DNA of 64,000 nucleotides from Dromiciops gliroides. Lineage: Eukaryota > Chordata > Mammalia > Microbiotheria > Microbiotheriidae. Each line of letters starts with the position of its first letter. Positions within the stretch are counted from its first letter, which is position 1. The notes under the pieces were generated by a model. That model was not told the DNA's origin. It was given only the letters and a program-made list of their open reading frames with translations, and did not search any database. Of this stretch, positions 10,730-22,850 are shown piece after piece. A program made the position numbers and the translations under genes. The DNA is taken from assembly GCF_019393635.1 (NCBI RefSeq), contig NC_057864.1, positions 480,435,617 through 480,499,616 of the forward strand. The letters run 5' to 3'.

Positions 10730-13330
10730 GAAAAGCAGACATGGAGATTTCACCCAGACTCTTTCCTTCCTCTTAAAAAGGAGGATGTAATTCCTGAAGC
10801 ATAAGTGAAATTTGCTTTTGGCTTCTAAGCTCTATTCTTCCCAACCCTGTCTACTTGTATCTGCTCTAGACTCTGAAAGAAATCAAACAAATAAATAAAA
10901 GGCACTTGGCTAATCTGAAGTGGGAAGGAAAAGGATAAAGAGGGAGAGGAAAAAGTCTGAAAGAGTTAAGAAAATACTCAGCAAAAACATGGAGTCTTGA
11001 AAAAAGGATCCTATGTAGAGTGGCTGACTGCCTTTCTCCCCCCAAAATGTGTTTGTGAACTGACAAGTGAACCCTCACCAGACAGCAGCCTAAAATATTT
11101 CTGCTGACTTGTAAATTAAATCTTAAGTATTTTAAACATTGAAGTTGAAGATGATTCAGTTTTTCCAGTAGTATTTGCTCATTGTTCATATGAGAATCTC
11201 ACAGGTCACGTACCAACAGCTAAGCTCATGTTTATAGACAGTCTAAAGAAATAAAAACTGTGATTCTTAGCAACCTGTGCTCCCTTTGCCACAGTCACTA
11301 CAGCAGAGGAAAGGGCCAGGGAGACAGGGATGGACTGAGGGCCTTTTGGTACTTTTCTCTGTTTAATGGGCTGCTACGGCCAAAGAGTTCACTGCCAAGC
11401 AGACGACCCAACGGTGCTAAACTCTCCATATTGCAGTAAGCAGGTTGTTCCTCAGACAGCAGACATGGTTTCTTGCTGGGACCATACTTGAAAGGAAGAA
11501 AAATCATGGCAAGTCTCCAATTGCATGAGCCCCTCCCCTCTGGTGGATTCACAGCGGGACAGAGTCACAAAAGATGGTGAGGCACGAACAAACTGGAATT
11601 AACATCTCTGGAGGGAGTGACTCCATCACTGAGGTCATGATTTATTGCAATATTAGAGAAGTACAAGATTAGGGGGAGAAGGCCTTTAAAGCACACATGT
11701 AAATTCCTTACCAAGGAAAAGGAAACTATGTCCAAGTTGTGGGGAGGTAATCCTTAGCATCAAAGAAGTGGAGACTTTTGAGTTATAGCTGAGCAGAGTC
11801 AAGTGGGCTTTGGCAAGCGTGACTGAACCCCAAAGCACACACAGCCTCACAAACACCTGGACAGCACACGAGGAGCACAAGGCAAGAACGCGAGGCAAGG
11901 GTCTACTGATAGGGGACTGCTATCATCAGCACAACTAAGGCTAAAATGAAAACTGCTGAAAAATAAAACACTGGGTACGGTTCAACAAAAAGACCAGAGG
12001 AAAGAGGGGACTCTCTAGGCAGAAAAAAGTAGGTATCAGCCCAGGTATCGAAGGAGCTGGCTAAAGGTCAGCACGTTTTTGAGCAGCAGCTAGAAAAACA
12101 AACTTGGGAGTTAAAAAAAAAATCTCAGTCCTCCAGTGAGTGATAAGAACAGGCACTCTGGGGAATGGATCAACTGGGAACCAGAGCACAGAAGCAGTGT
12201 GGAGCCACAAAGTGGAAGAAGCCCATGAACCAAGAGCGCGCCACGACACGGGCTCCTCCCAGCCCAGTGCGGTATTCTAAGTGGCTAAGTAATGTCAACC
12301 CCAACAGAAGAGAGTTTGAATCTAGCACCCCTCACATTAAATGAAGAGGACCTGTGGTTCTCGACTGTTTGCATGCACTAGACTTTTACAGAGAAATGAA
12401 GGTGATGGATAAATAAGCTCACATCCCAGCTTTGGTTGTGGCAGTGTGGGAGCTAGAGATTCACCAACTGATATTCCTTAGGAAAATTTCCCTTCACAGA
12501 TTTTTCAGTCAAGCATCTATTTCTGTTAATGGATGCCTTTACGTGACACTAAAAAGCTGGTTCATATCAATTATGCTGCTAAATTTCCCATAAAGGCTGA
12601 AAAGCAACAATGGCCAGGAGAATCAGGCTGGTGATTTTAATAGCCCCAGAACAAGTCCCCAGATGAAGGCTGGGCCAGCACAAAGCAGCAGCCGGGCAGA
12701 AAGCCTAGAAAGGCAACACCTTTGTAAAAGAGTCTTAATGCCAAACGGTTTTCCACCCGTGATCTCATTTGGGAGGGAGCACACTCACGGCCCAAAGATT
12801 CAGGACGACCCAAGCCAGAGCCTTGTCTCTTCTGTGGGGTTTTGGGCAAGTCACTCAATGGGAACTCTAAGATTCCAGGTTACAGACAAATTACTGATGT
12901 GCCCTGGGGTGCAGGACATTTCCACACCAGCAGTTCCTGACGCTACGGGAGCCACAGGTTCAGACCAATCCTCACAGAACCCCTGTGAGGTGAGGAAGAC
13001 TTCAGGCCAAGGCAGAGGTGAAACAGGCAGTCAAACCAAAGGGTGAAGCCTGACTCCCAGACCTGGGGCTTCCTTCCCTCGAGACCTCTGAGCCTCTGCC
13101 AGGGCAAGGCTTGGGCTCTGTGAGACAGAGCTAACTGATGCCGCAGAGAGTTCAATGAGGGGAAGCAAAGCCAAGTAAATTCAGAACAACCTCACCAACT
13201 GGCCAGTGGGTGTGGGGAAGGGGCCAGATCCTCTAGAGGACTTACGATTCCCAGAGAAGCCTCAGATTTGCCAAAATGGCAAACTCAGGTAAGAGCCCTC
13301 TGAGGAGAACAGGCAAGAACACCAAGCCCC
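10730..13330. other. YEATS2 intron, mostly unassigned
   Basis: About 2.6 kb with no convincing exon, RNA gene or complete repeat. Degraded MIR-like strings (GGGCAAGTCACTCAATGGGA near 12843, GAACCCCTGTGAGGTGAGGA near 12977) are present. ORFs of up to 127 codons here (12663-13046) have no recognisable composition or motif and I regard them as chance. Confidence 0.4.
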
Positions 13331-13348
13331 TCTCAAGAAGATTCTCTG

Positions 13349-13500
13349 GGGAGGCGGCTAGGTGGCGCAGTGGATAAAGCACCAGCCCTGGATTCAGGAG
13401 GACCTGAGTTCAAATCTGGCCTCAGACACTTGACACTTAATAGCTGTGTGACCCTCGGCAAGTCACTTAACCCCCGTTGCTCCGCAAACAAAACAAAAAC
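13349..13500 (+). repeat. Marsupial tRNA-derived SINE, 14-bp target duplication
   Basis: GGGAGGCGGCTAGGTGGCGC head, complete body and an AAACAAAACAAAAAC tail. AAGAAGATTCTCTG flanks it at 13335-13348 and 13501-13514 without mismatch, so the insertion is relatively young. Confidence 0.96.
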
Positions 13501-13514
13501 AAGAAGATTCTCTG

Positions 13515-14915
13515 AACTGAGGCCAAATAGAACCAGAACAAGACATTCATAGGACGCAAGAGCAGGTACTCCCCAACGATCCCAGTCCCTGCTTTGATTA
13601 GTCCAGAATGCGCCCAGCTACCTTGGCAGAGGTCAGCACTGACACCAAAGCTGGGAAAAGGCACGGCTGAGAGTAGAATTTAGGAAGGGGGGGTCACTGG
13701 AAATTCTAATAAAGACTCTGCACACACATGTACCTGGCCATCCCATCAAAGGAGAAAAAGACTTTAAAGGAAAACCAGGAGACTGTCTGCCTTCCCTATC
13801 GGGCAGCAGGAAAACAAAGGACACAGGATTACGAGCCTTCCCTACAGCAGCAAAAGGCCCCTGTTAGTCAGACTCAATCAGATAATGGGACTGTGAGCTG
13901 TCATCAGCCCTTCACCAAAGCTCAGGAGAGGGACCCCCCAAGTCACACATCAAGAAACGGGGATTAAATAGAGCAAGTATGGGGGGAAATGAGCACAGCT
14001 GTCTGTCGTATGTGTGTGTGTGTATGCACGTGTGCATGTGAACTCCATCATGTGGCATGACCACCAACTACTGCAGCGAGAAGCACAACTAAATGTTACA
14101 GAAATGACCAATTAAGAAAGCCCAGGGAGAAAGCTGCCTCTCAGAGCCTTCCGGAAAGAGGACTGGTTCTCTTAAGTTCTATGGACCTCTAGCAGACCTG
14201 GATGCTGGTGCAGCTACACTGTACCTTGTCTGGGGGTCCCGGAGCCCATGACAAGGGACACGACATTCTTTAAGTTAGCTTGGCTCTTGGACTCAACTTC
14301 AAACTTCTGCCTTTTCACTCTCCCTCCTTTCTTGCTACTTTCTCAGCCTAATTTTGTTGAGTCAATAGCTCTCTTCCTCTAGAGCATGGCCTCTTAACCT
14401 ACTCTGGGTCCTGGAGCAATTTGGAAGTGGGTTGGAGAAGCCTAGGGCCCCCTTCTCAGAACCTTGTTTTTAAATGGATAAAACAAATGACAACCGTCAA
14501 ACTATCAAACAAACCCGCAAACCAAACCAAACAACCACCACCACCACAAACAAATCCACAAACAAACCCCAAACCACGATCATACTGAGAGATCCAAGTA
14601 TCTAAAAAACAGAAACAGAAACAGAAACAAATTCCCAGGCTCTAGAGGAAGCACCTTTGCTTCTCCCCACTCTCCAGACCTTCTGTTTGTCTTGATTTTC
14701 ACTGTTCTCTCCTTTTGACCTTCCATTTCAAAGGTTTATACCCTATTATAAGAGAGCTTATAAGCTTACATTATAATTAAAACTGTAACTCTTCTTACTT
14801 TAAGTATTATAATTTGAAGCTTATTTACAAAAGCTTTACTTGCCACAGCACTATTTTCCCAACATTTCCTTTTCAATTCTTTAAAAAAAAAAAAAAAAAA
14901 GAGAAAGATCTAATA
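13515..14915. other. YEATS2 intron, unassigned, with simple A/C-rich blocks
   Basis: A (TG)n-like stretch lies near 14009-14040, an A/C-rich block (AAACAAACCCGCAAACCAAA type) at 14505-14580, and an (A)18 run at 14883-14900. No exon or RNA gene seen. Confidence 0.45.
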
Positions 14916-14926
14916 AAGTTAACTTA

Positions 14927-15083
14927 GGAGCAGCTAGGTGGCGCAATGGATAGAGCACCAGCCCTGGAGTCAGGAGGACCTGAGTTCAAATGCAGCCTCA
15001 CACACTTAACACTTACTAGCTGTGTGACCCAGGGCAAGTCACTTAACCCCAATTGCCTCACCAAAAAAAAAAAAAGAAAAGAA
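14927..15083 (+). repeat. Marsupial tRNA-derived SINE (plus copy of an inverted same-site pair)
   Basis: GGAGCAGCTAGGTGGCGCAA head, full body and an A-rich tail. AAAGTTAACTT precedes it (14916-14926) and follows it (15084-15094). Confidence 0.95.
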
Positions 15084-15094
15084 AAAGTTAACTT

Positions 15095-15245
15095 TGGGGG
15101 GTGGGGGGACGGGGGTGGGCAATGAGGGTTAAGTGACTTGCCCAGGGTCACACTGCTAGTAAGTGTTAAGTGTCTGAGGCCGGATTTGAATTCAGGTACT
15201 CCTGAATAGAGTTGGTGCTTTATCCACTGCACCACCTAGCTGCCC
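15095..15245 (-). repeat. Marsupial tRNA-derived SINE (minus copy of an inverted same-site pair)
   Basis: The opposite-orientation copy follows its partner after 11 bp. The same 11-mer AAAGTTAACTT lies on both sides (15084-15094 and 15246-15256), so the two SINEs share one duplicated target that is present three times. The tail end is a G-rich stretch rather than the usual T run. Confidence 0.94.
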
Positions 15246-15256
15246 AAAGTTAACTT

Positions 15257-15384
15257 ATTTTTACCAAGAATGTACAAGCTAAACATTCTGAAACAAAGAA
15301 CTTCACAATTGGGAATTCAGAAAAATGCTGACACAATGACTGCCTACTACTATGTTCTTACTATTTTCACATACTATTTCCTTA
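15257..15384 (+). repeat. Unidentified ~130-bp element, copy A (inverted partner at 17261)
   Basis: From TTTTTACCAAGAATG to ACTATTTCCTTA this segment matches the reverse complement of 17261-17391, with a shared 13-mer AATTCAGAAAAAT and similar sequence throughout; I estimate roughly 85% by eye. Where copy B has CpG this copy mostly has TpG or CpA (or another base), as expected from methylation decay. I do not recognise the family. Confidence 0.6.
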
Positions 15385-15944
15385 GCAGAGACAAGGTAGG
15401 AGAGAGCATCTGCTTAACTGCTAGGTTCTCAGACATTCAGCAAGGCGGCTTCTTTAACACAAAAAGAACAAACTGTCTTTTTAAATCCACCAAAAGCCAG
15501 TTCTGAGAGAGTTCTGGCACTAACAGCTAATGAACCATTCAAGACTTCCTTAACGGAAGCCTGCAGGAAACAATGCAGACTCACTGAGTGAGGGGACAAG
15601 AGCACCTCAGCATACAGACCCCTCCTTAGCCAGCAGCTGTCACTGTGACACAGGTCTAGGGCCCAGCACAAAGTCAGTTACAGGGGCAAACGCAGGTTAG
15701 GTATGGATAGTGCCCCAGGAAGAAAGCCTTCCCCTTCCACCTCCCCCAAGATACTGCAGCCTGTGGCAAAGTCCACATCACACTGCGCTAGTTACAACTC
15801 TGCTACTTATACTAAAGTGTTTGGCAAAAATAGGGAACTGAAGCCACGTATCTGGCAAAGAAATAGATCCCAGGGAAGTGCTTATGATATAAGACATTAT
15901 GGTTACCATATTTCTCTTCCATTTCAAGATAATATCCTATAGTA

Positions 15945-16070
15945 GACAGACCTCTAGAATGAGCACCAGATTGTAGTCTCAGCTCTGTCACTAACAAGCT
16001 GTGTGAACTGAGCAAATGACTTGGCCTTTCTCTGCCTTGGTTTCTTCATCAAAAAGTGGTTGGGATAGAA
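15945..16070 (+). repeat. MIR-class CORE-SINE remnant
   Basis: Ordered strings TCAGCTCTGTCACTAACAAG, CTGTGTGAACTGAGCAAATG and CTTGGTTTCTTCATC are the MIR core in plus orientation. Confidence 0.75.
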
Positions 16071-16293
16071 GAGTGTTCAATTTCCCTCTACTTCTGCAAT
16101 TTAAGAATGTTCAGTGCTTCATTAAACAACAAGACAGCTTCATCTGCTGCCAGTGCTCTGCTTGTTCTCCCACACCATCACACCACTGTCACCTCCCCCC
16201 CCCAGCCCACTCCCCCCCCCGCTCCATGATCTTTCCCTATTATGCTACAAGCTCCTCGAGACAGGACTCTCTTTGTCATTTTGGATCCCATCA

Positions 16294-16578
<285 letters not shown>

Positions 16579-16744
16579 TCAAGATGACTTACTCTCAGCC
16601 ATTCTGAGGAAAGTCTGGGGTTCAAGAATCTTCTGAAGCAGCATCAGTGGAAGAAACACACTAAAACTCAGTCTTGTCTCTGCAGAAAGAAGTTTGGGTG
16701 TCTACAGAACAAGCTTACATTTAAGGCAAGAAAGTATCAGCGTG

Positions 16745-16897
16745 TTTTTTTTTTTGTTTTGCGAGGCAATGAGGGTTAAGTGACTTGCCCAGGGTCACAT
16801 AGCTAGTAAGTGTCAAGTGTCTGAGGCCGGATTTGAACTCAGGTACTTCTGAATCCCAGGGCCAGTGCTTTATCCACTGTGTCCCCTAGGGGCCCCC
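16745..16897 (-). repeat. Marsupial tRNA-derived SINE
   Basis: T-rich tail at 16746-16758, then GCGAGGCAATGAGGGTTAAG and the full antisense body. The head is diverged (TGTCCCCTAGGGGCCCCCTA). Target duplication unclear. Confidence 0.92.
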
Positions 16898-17194
16898 TAG
16901 CATGTATTTTTAACTAACAAAACAAAACAAAACAACAACACACTCTTTTGCTGCCAGGGGTACACAGAGGTAACAAAATAACTGTTATCCTTTATTATGG
17001 AAAGGAGAACTACCAACCGCTAACTCTCATTCAGACCTTGCTCCTCTCCACTTCTGGCATACCATCATACTGTTGCCGGTGGATATGAATAACAGCTAGT
17101 GTTCCTATAACCTGAAGGCTTACAAGGCATTTGACCCTCACAACAACTTGGAGCATGGGTGAGGCAAGATTCAGACCAGGCAGGGGGGCACTGG

Positions 17195-17485
17195 ACCTAG
17201 CCATGAAGATCTGAATTCAACTGCTGCCTCAGTTTCCTCGACTGTAAAATGGGGATGGGGTAAGGAAATAATATGTGAGCATAGTAAGAACACAGTAGTA
17301 GGCCGTCATCGTGTCCGCATTTTTCTGAATTCGCAATTGTTGTAAAGTTCTTTGTTGCAGATGTTTAACTTGCACGATTCTCAGTAAAAACAACCCTACC
17401 TTACAGGTGTTGGTGAGGACCAATGAGATAACGTCTGCAGGGCCTTAGTACAGTTCCTACACATAGTAAATAATGATAAATTTAA
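17195..17485 (+). repeat. MIR-class CORE-SINE interrupted by another element
   Basis: GCCTCAGTTTCCTCGACTGT and AAAATGGGGAT at the left, and CTACCTTACAGGTGTTGGTG, CCAATGAGATAACG and ACACATAGTAAATAATG at the right are the two halves of one MIR 3' part. The segment at 17261-17391 sits between them. Confidence 0.75.
17261..17391 (-). repeat. Unidentified ~130-bp element, copy B, inserted in a MIR
   Basis: Reverse complement of this segment matches 15257-15384. It splits a MIR between ATGGGGAT and CTACCTTACAGG, which is direct evidence that it moved as a unit. It keeps several CpG dinucleotides, so this copy may be younger or unmethylated. Family not recognised. Confidence 0.6.
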
Positions 17486-17809
17486 TAAAGTGTTGGTGTC
17501 CTTCCTTTGATCCTGACTCCATGCCCAGTGTCCATCTGCACTGGGTCACCTAGCTGCCTCAGTTTCTACCACAAGTAGTCTACTTTGGTTATCCTAGGCA
17601 GAAATGAAGACCCTATCAATGTAAGGATTAGGAGTTAAAAAGCTATGAACAAGGTGGGTCACCAACAAATCAAAATTTCAAGCATACGACATAAGTTTAA
17701 ATAACTTTAAATACCATAGTGATATACGAATGGGCTATCCTAGAATAGAAGCAGCTTGCTGAAAATAAGATCTCTTTGAAAGGAAAAATGTGTAGGTAAT
17801 TGTTGTTGT

Positions 17810-18120
17810 GGCTTGACCTTCATTCTCAAAGAGGACCATGACATCGGGGCGATGTCTGACTTGCAGTGAACTGGATTGAAATGAGGCAGGGCTGTGCAAG
17901 GTCACCAGCCTCACTCTCTTCTAGAGCCATCCTGGGTCCAGTGGGCAAGATACTGATCAGGAAAACTGGAGATGGCCACAGATGTTTGAGGTGATGGAGA
18001 TTAAGTGACTTGCCCAGGGTCACATAGTTAGTTAAGTGTCAAGTATCTGAGGCCAGATCTGAACACAGGTCCTCCTGACTTCAGGGCCAGTGCTCTATCC
18101 ACTGCACCACCTAGCTGCCC
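17810..18120 (-). repeat. Long composite SINE (tRNA-like head plus ~190-bp tail)
   Basis: From the high end: a SINE head and body (18120 to about 18000), then a distinct tail that reads on the plus strand as CATTCTCAAAGAGGACCATG...CAAGGTCACCAGCCTCACTC. The same tail occurs at 23731-23965, 32297-32490 and 46560-46745, so it is a real family and not a chance junction. Confidence 0.8.
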
Positions 18121-18179
18121 CATGTGTAAGTAATATGGAAAATGAATTACACAGAATTACTACATTAAAAACACTAGCC

Positions 18180-20760
18180 TATGGCGGAGCAAAGAGTGAG
18201 CTCTCGAACTCATGACACGATCACTCCAAAAAAACATCCAATAAACACCATAGGAAAATGTCTGGAGCAGCAAAACCCACAGAAGAATGTGCTGAAATCA
18301 TCTTCTAACCAAGGACAGCTTGGAAAGTCAGAAGGAGGGAGCTGCTGTGCTGAGACAGGAGTTGGGCCCAACCCCACAGTCACCCTGACACAGATCCAGT
18401 CCCAGGAAGGCCCTCACCAGAGAAGGAGACCCCCAGAGCCTCTGAATCAGCTGAAGCGCCAGTGTGGTCCTGGAACTAAGCTCACAGTCTGGTGAGAGGG
18501 CTGAGCCCTTGGCAAGGGGGGAGACTGCAGGGGCCTATGCTGGTGCTAAGGCAGAACTTGGGTTTTTCACCCCTGCCTTGAGTAGCAGTGGCCCAGGTGG
18601 GGGAGGGGCACAGGCTCCTCGGAGCTAACAACCACAACACACAAAGCTGGTTGATTAGCAAGTTGGTCTGGGGTCATCTAGGACCAGGAACAGGCCAGGT
18701 GTGAAGAACCTGATTCTCCTTAAATCATACCACCTGGACATCTTAAGCTTGGATACTGCAGCCTAGAAACAGTGTCCCCACTTTAAAGGAGCAAAAAGTC
18801 TAGTAAAAGAAAGGCAAGATGAGCAGACAGAGAAAGGGGAGACCATAGAAAGTTTCTTCAGTAACAAGAAGACCAAGGGGCACCCCTCAGAGGAAGATGT
18901 CAACACCAGGGGCCCCTGTATCTAAAGCTTCCAAGAAAAATATGAATTGGTCTCATTCCATAGAGGTGCTCAAAAAGTACTTTGAAGATAAAGTAGAGAG
19001 GTAGAGGAAAAAATGCAAAGAGAAATGAGGGTGATGCAGGAAAGACATGAGAAAAAAGTCAACAGCTGAACAGCCTAATGAAAAGTTCTCTGATGAAAAT
19101 AATTGCCTAAGAATTAGGACTGAACAAATGAAGCCAGTGATTTTTATGAGAAACCAAGACACAATAAAGCAAATCCAAATGAATAAAAACATAGAGGGCA
19201 ATGTAAAATATTTTCTGGGAAAAACTGCTGACCTGGAAATAGGTTCTAGGAGAGATAATTTGAAAAGTATTGGTCTACCTGAAAACCATGATCAAGGAAA
19301 GAGCTTAGACATCATCTTCCAAGATATTCTCAGGGAAAATTGCCCTGAAATTCTAGAAACAGAAGCTAAATAGAAATTGAAAGAATTCACCGATCACCTC
19401 CAGAAAGAGATCCCAAAAGGAAAACTCTTAGGAATATATAGCCAAATTCCAGAGGTTTCAGGTCAAGGAGAAAATATTGCAAGCTGCCAAAAAGAAAGAA
19501 TTCAAGTACTGTGGAGCCCCAGTCAGGATAGCACAAGATCTAGCAGCTTCTACATTAAAGGACCAGAGGGCATGGAATATGATATTCCAGAGGGCAAAGG
19601 AATTGGGATTACAACCAAGAATAACCTACCCAGCAAAACTCAGCATAATCTTTCAGAGGAAAAAATGGGACTTTAATGAAAAAGAGAACTTTCAGGTATT
19701 CATGATGAAAAGACCTGAACTGAATGGCAAATTTGACTTTCAAATACAAGACCCTAGAGAACTATAAAAAATTGGAGTTGGGGGGACATACCTGGGGTCA
19801 TACAGTGGGTGACTGTCTTGTGTCTGAGGCCAGGTTTTGGCTGGGATCCCCCTGGGTCCAAGGGTGGTGCTTTGTCCACTGTGTCACCTAGCTACCCCAT
19901 GACATCCTTAGGTTAACTTGAGGAGTGAGGGGAATGCACTGGGGGAAGGGGAAGGGCAGAGGTGAAATCCTACATGAAAGAAACAGGAAAAGGCTTATGG
20001 AGTGGGGGGAAGAGATGGGAGAGGAGCAGGGCAGTAAATGAATTTTACACTCATCAGAAAAGGCTCAAAGAGCCTCATCACTCATCAGAGTTGGCTCAAG
20101 GAAGGACTAACACACACACCCAACTGGGTGGAGTAATCTCTCTAACCCTGCAGGAAAATAGGAGGGGAAGGGAATAAAGAGAGAGGGGCAAAAGAAGGAA
20201 GGGTAGTGTGGGGGAGGAGACAGACAGAAGCAAATCATTTTGAAGAATGAAAGGGTGAAAGAAGATGGATAATAGAATAAATATCATGGGGAAGGGAAAC
20301 AGTTAACAATAGTAATCATGAAAAGAGAAAAGGGAGAAAAATTGTACAAAAAATATTTATAGCAACTCTTTGTGGAGGCTAAGAATTGAGAATCAAGGAA
20401 ATGTCCATCAGTTGAGGAATGACAGAAGAAGCTGTGGTATATGATTGTGGTGGAATGGTCTTGTGCTATAGGAAATGACAAACAGGATGATCCCAGAAAA
20501 ACCTGGAAAGACTCATGAACATCGATGTATAGTGAAGTGAGCAGAGCTGGGAAGACACTGGGCACAGTGACCGCAGTATTGTTCTATGAGCAAATGTGAA
20601 TGACTTAACTACTTTCAGCAATGCAATGATCCAAAACAATCCCAAGGAACTAATGAGGAAGCTTACTATGCACCCCCATAGAAAGAACTGATAAAAAGAA
20701 CATTTGTGGAAGGGAAGGAAAGGGAGGGAGAAAAATTTGGAACTCTAAATCTTCCCCCCC
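18180..20760 (+). mobile_element. HAL1-like half-L1 element (ORF1 and 3' end, no ORF2)
   Basis: The left part holds an L1-type 5' region and a decayed ORF1. ENHDQGKSLDIIFQDILREN (19281-19340), then EFTDHLQKEIPKGK, then a shifted segment with RIAQDLAASTLKDQRAWNMI and KRPELNGKFDFQIQDPREL are diverged counterparts of the intact ORF1 at 56842-57873. After a stretch of A/G-rich spacer (19900-20290) comes the L1 3' end directly (AAATATTTATAGCAACTC, then the 3' UTR with a G-rich tract at 20708-20735 and AAATTTGGAACTC). No endonuclease or reverse transcriptase sequence lies between. Stops and frameshifts show it is inactive. A SINE fragment interrupts it at 19777-19898. Confidence 0.7.
19777..19898 (-). 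repeat. Diverged marsupial SINE within the HAL1-like element
   Basis: Recognisable by CTGGGGTCATACAG, TGTCTGAGGCCAGG and TGTCACCTAGCTACCCC in antisense order, with more substitutions than most copies here. Confidence 0.8.
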
Positions 20761-20999
20761 ACCCAAAGTAAACCCAGGAAAGGGATGAAATTCAGAGGGA
20801 CAAACAAACGTGGAAATGGATTTTTTTCCCCTAGTGATGGCCTTGAGGAAGAGGCAGGCAAATCTGAGGAGGTATCCAGGGGAGAAAGGGTGGGGCCCAT
20901 CAGAAAATCAGGAAGGTGACCTAAGGATGGATAAGCCTGGTGTCTTTGAAAGTGTTAACAATGAACCAATCCTGTCTAGGCCCAAATGGACTGGCTGCC

Positions 21000-21260
21000 C
21001 AGGAACACTGGCCCTCCTGGACTGTTAGAAGCCCTGGCTTCCTTCAAGACCCAACTGGAACACCACCTCTACAGAAGGCCTTTCCTTACCCCGCAAGATG
21101 ACAATGGCCTTCCATCTACCATGATTTACCTCGTATGGTACCCCAAGACTGCCATACTGTCTGCCCTAGTAGGAAGGAAAGCTCCTTGGTGAGCCCCTTG
21201 GGGCAGGGAGCTGTTCTCTGTAACCCAGTTAGTCTAACTCCAGGGCTACCCATACTAGTA
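21000..21260 (+). repeat. L2/CR1-clade LINE 3' fragment
   Basis: GGCTTCCTTCAAGACCCAAC, CCTCTACAGAAGGCCTTTCC and GGGGCAGGGAGCTGTTCTCT follow the order of the L2-type 3' end seen more fully at 37140-38113. Confidence 0.65.
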
Positions 21261-21559
21261 CGTACTAACCTATATTAACTGCAGTTTAAGTGTTACTAAG
21301 TACTTCACAGAACCATAAATCTAGAGCTGGAAGGGACACAGAAGTCATTGCAGTCTGTCCCTTAAAGACAGTGAAGAGTTTGCCTGGTGCTGTTTGGAGC
21401 TTGGATGGCTACAATTTCTCTCCAACCTAATCCAATCCCTTCCTTATACATAGGGCAGAGTCAGTGCTGAGCACTGTGCCTGGCAAAGTGGACGTTTCCT
21501 AAATGCGTGACCGTCCCTTTGAATAGGAGAAGTAAAGAAATTCAGCAACCTTTTTGTTC

Positions 21560-21757
21560 ACAGGATCCAAGGCTTAAAGCAGAAAGAAATCCCTAACACC
21601 ATCTAGTCCATCCCCTCATTCTAAAGGTAAAGAAGTTGAGGGTTTAGGGGCCGTCCTCATGGCTACACAGGTAGTAAGTGGCAGAAGCGAGCTTTGAACC
21701 AAGGTCCTCAGCCTCCAAATTCAGCGCTCCATCCATTGCACCGTGCTGCCCTCATCT
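21560..21757 (-). repeat. MIR-class CORE-SINE remnant
   Basis: CATCTAGTCCATCCCCTCAT, GGTAGTAAGTGGCAGAAGCG and CATTGCACCGTGCTGCCC in antisense order. Confidence 0.7.
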
Positions 21758-22689
21758 GTTACCAGAGAATGATCAATGAATTGATCTAACCCACTGAACT
21801 TGGCAGAAACGAGACTAGAATCACAGGATGGTATGAGACCATTTGGCTCTAGAAACATTCTTCCCCCCAGAAAAGCTCAGCCCCAAAGCCTGAGGGTGTA
21901 ACACTGAAAAAATAACCTGTATAGGAGGAGTGAACACGTGGACATGAGCTGCAACTACTTATGGGCCTTCTCTAGGCCCAAAGTCCTGCCACACTGATCC
22001 CCCCCCACCTGGTCATAGCAAGTGCACAGAGTAAAGGGAGAAGGAGAAGCCCCTCTCTGCCCCTCACTACTGGGATAGCTCTCTCAGGCACGAGGACACC
22101 AAGAGTGATTTGAAGGGATAGAAGTCAAGGGCCTGACCACACATGAGGAAGTAATGCCTGGGAATTGAACCAAGCAGCTATTTGCTTCTGTGTTGGCTTC
22201 CTTACAGTGCTAGAAATTAACGTCTTTCATGAGCAAAACACGAGGCCACTAAGTTGGGGTTTTTTAAAGTTCTATGAAGAAACTGAAGCCCAAGGCACAG
22301 AGTGTCTTCTCCATGATCTTCTAAACAAGACCAGGGACGAGAGCCTGTATCCATTACAACATTCATTTGAGGGGTTAAAGCTGTGAAATGGAGAGAGTCC
22401 TATTTTGTTCTGAAATTTGTAGTCCCTGGATTCTTTAAAGACAGTTCTTCAATGTCTGCGAAGTCTACGCAGGCACGTGCTGGTGTTACCACTGCCCCAA
22501 CAGAATGGGCCTTGTCTTCAATGAACACACCCTCTGGGGGAGGGGGAAAATACAACATGGAGGCAGAGAAGTAAATACAAAGGCTCCACAGTGTGATTCC
22601 ATGAGGGATTAGCTGAGTTGGGCTCTGGACACTGGGGATTCTAAAGGCAGCAGACATGAGGAGAGAGTGCATTCAGAAGCAGGGAATCT

Positions 22690-22850
22690 TGCAGCTAGGT
22701 GGCGCAGTGGATATAACACTGGCCCTGGATTCAGGAGGACCCGAGTTCAAATTTGGCCTCAGACATTTGACACTTACTAGCTGTGTGACCCTAGGGAAGT
22801 CACTTCACCCTCACTGCCCCACAAAAAACAAAACAAAACAAAACAAAAAA
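22690..22850 (+). repeat. Marsupial tRNA-derived SINE
   Basis: Head slightly truncated (GCAGCTAGGTGGCGCAGTGG at 22691), full body, tail of repeated AAAACA units at 22823-22849. Confidence 0.94.
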
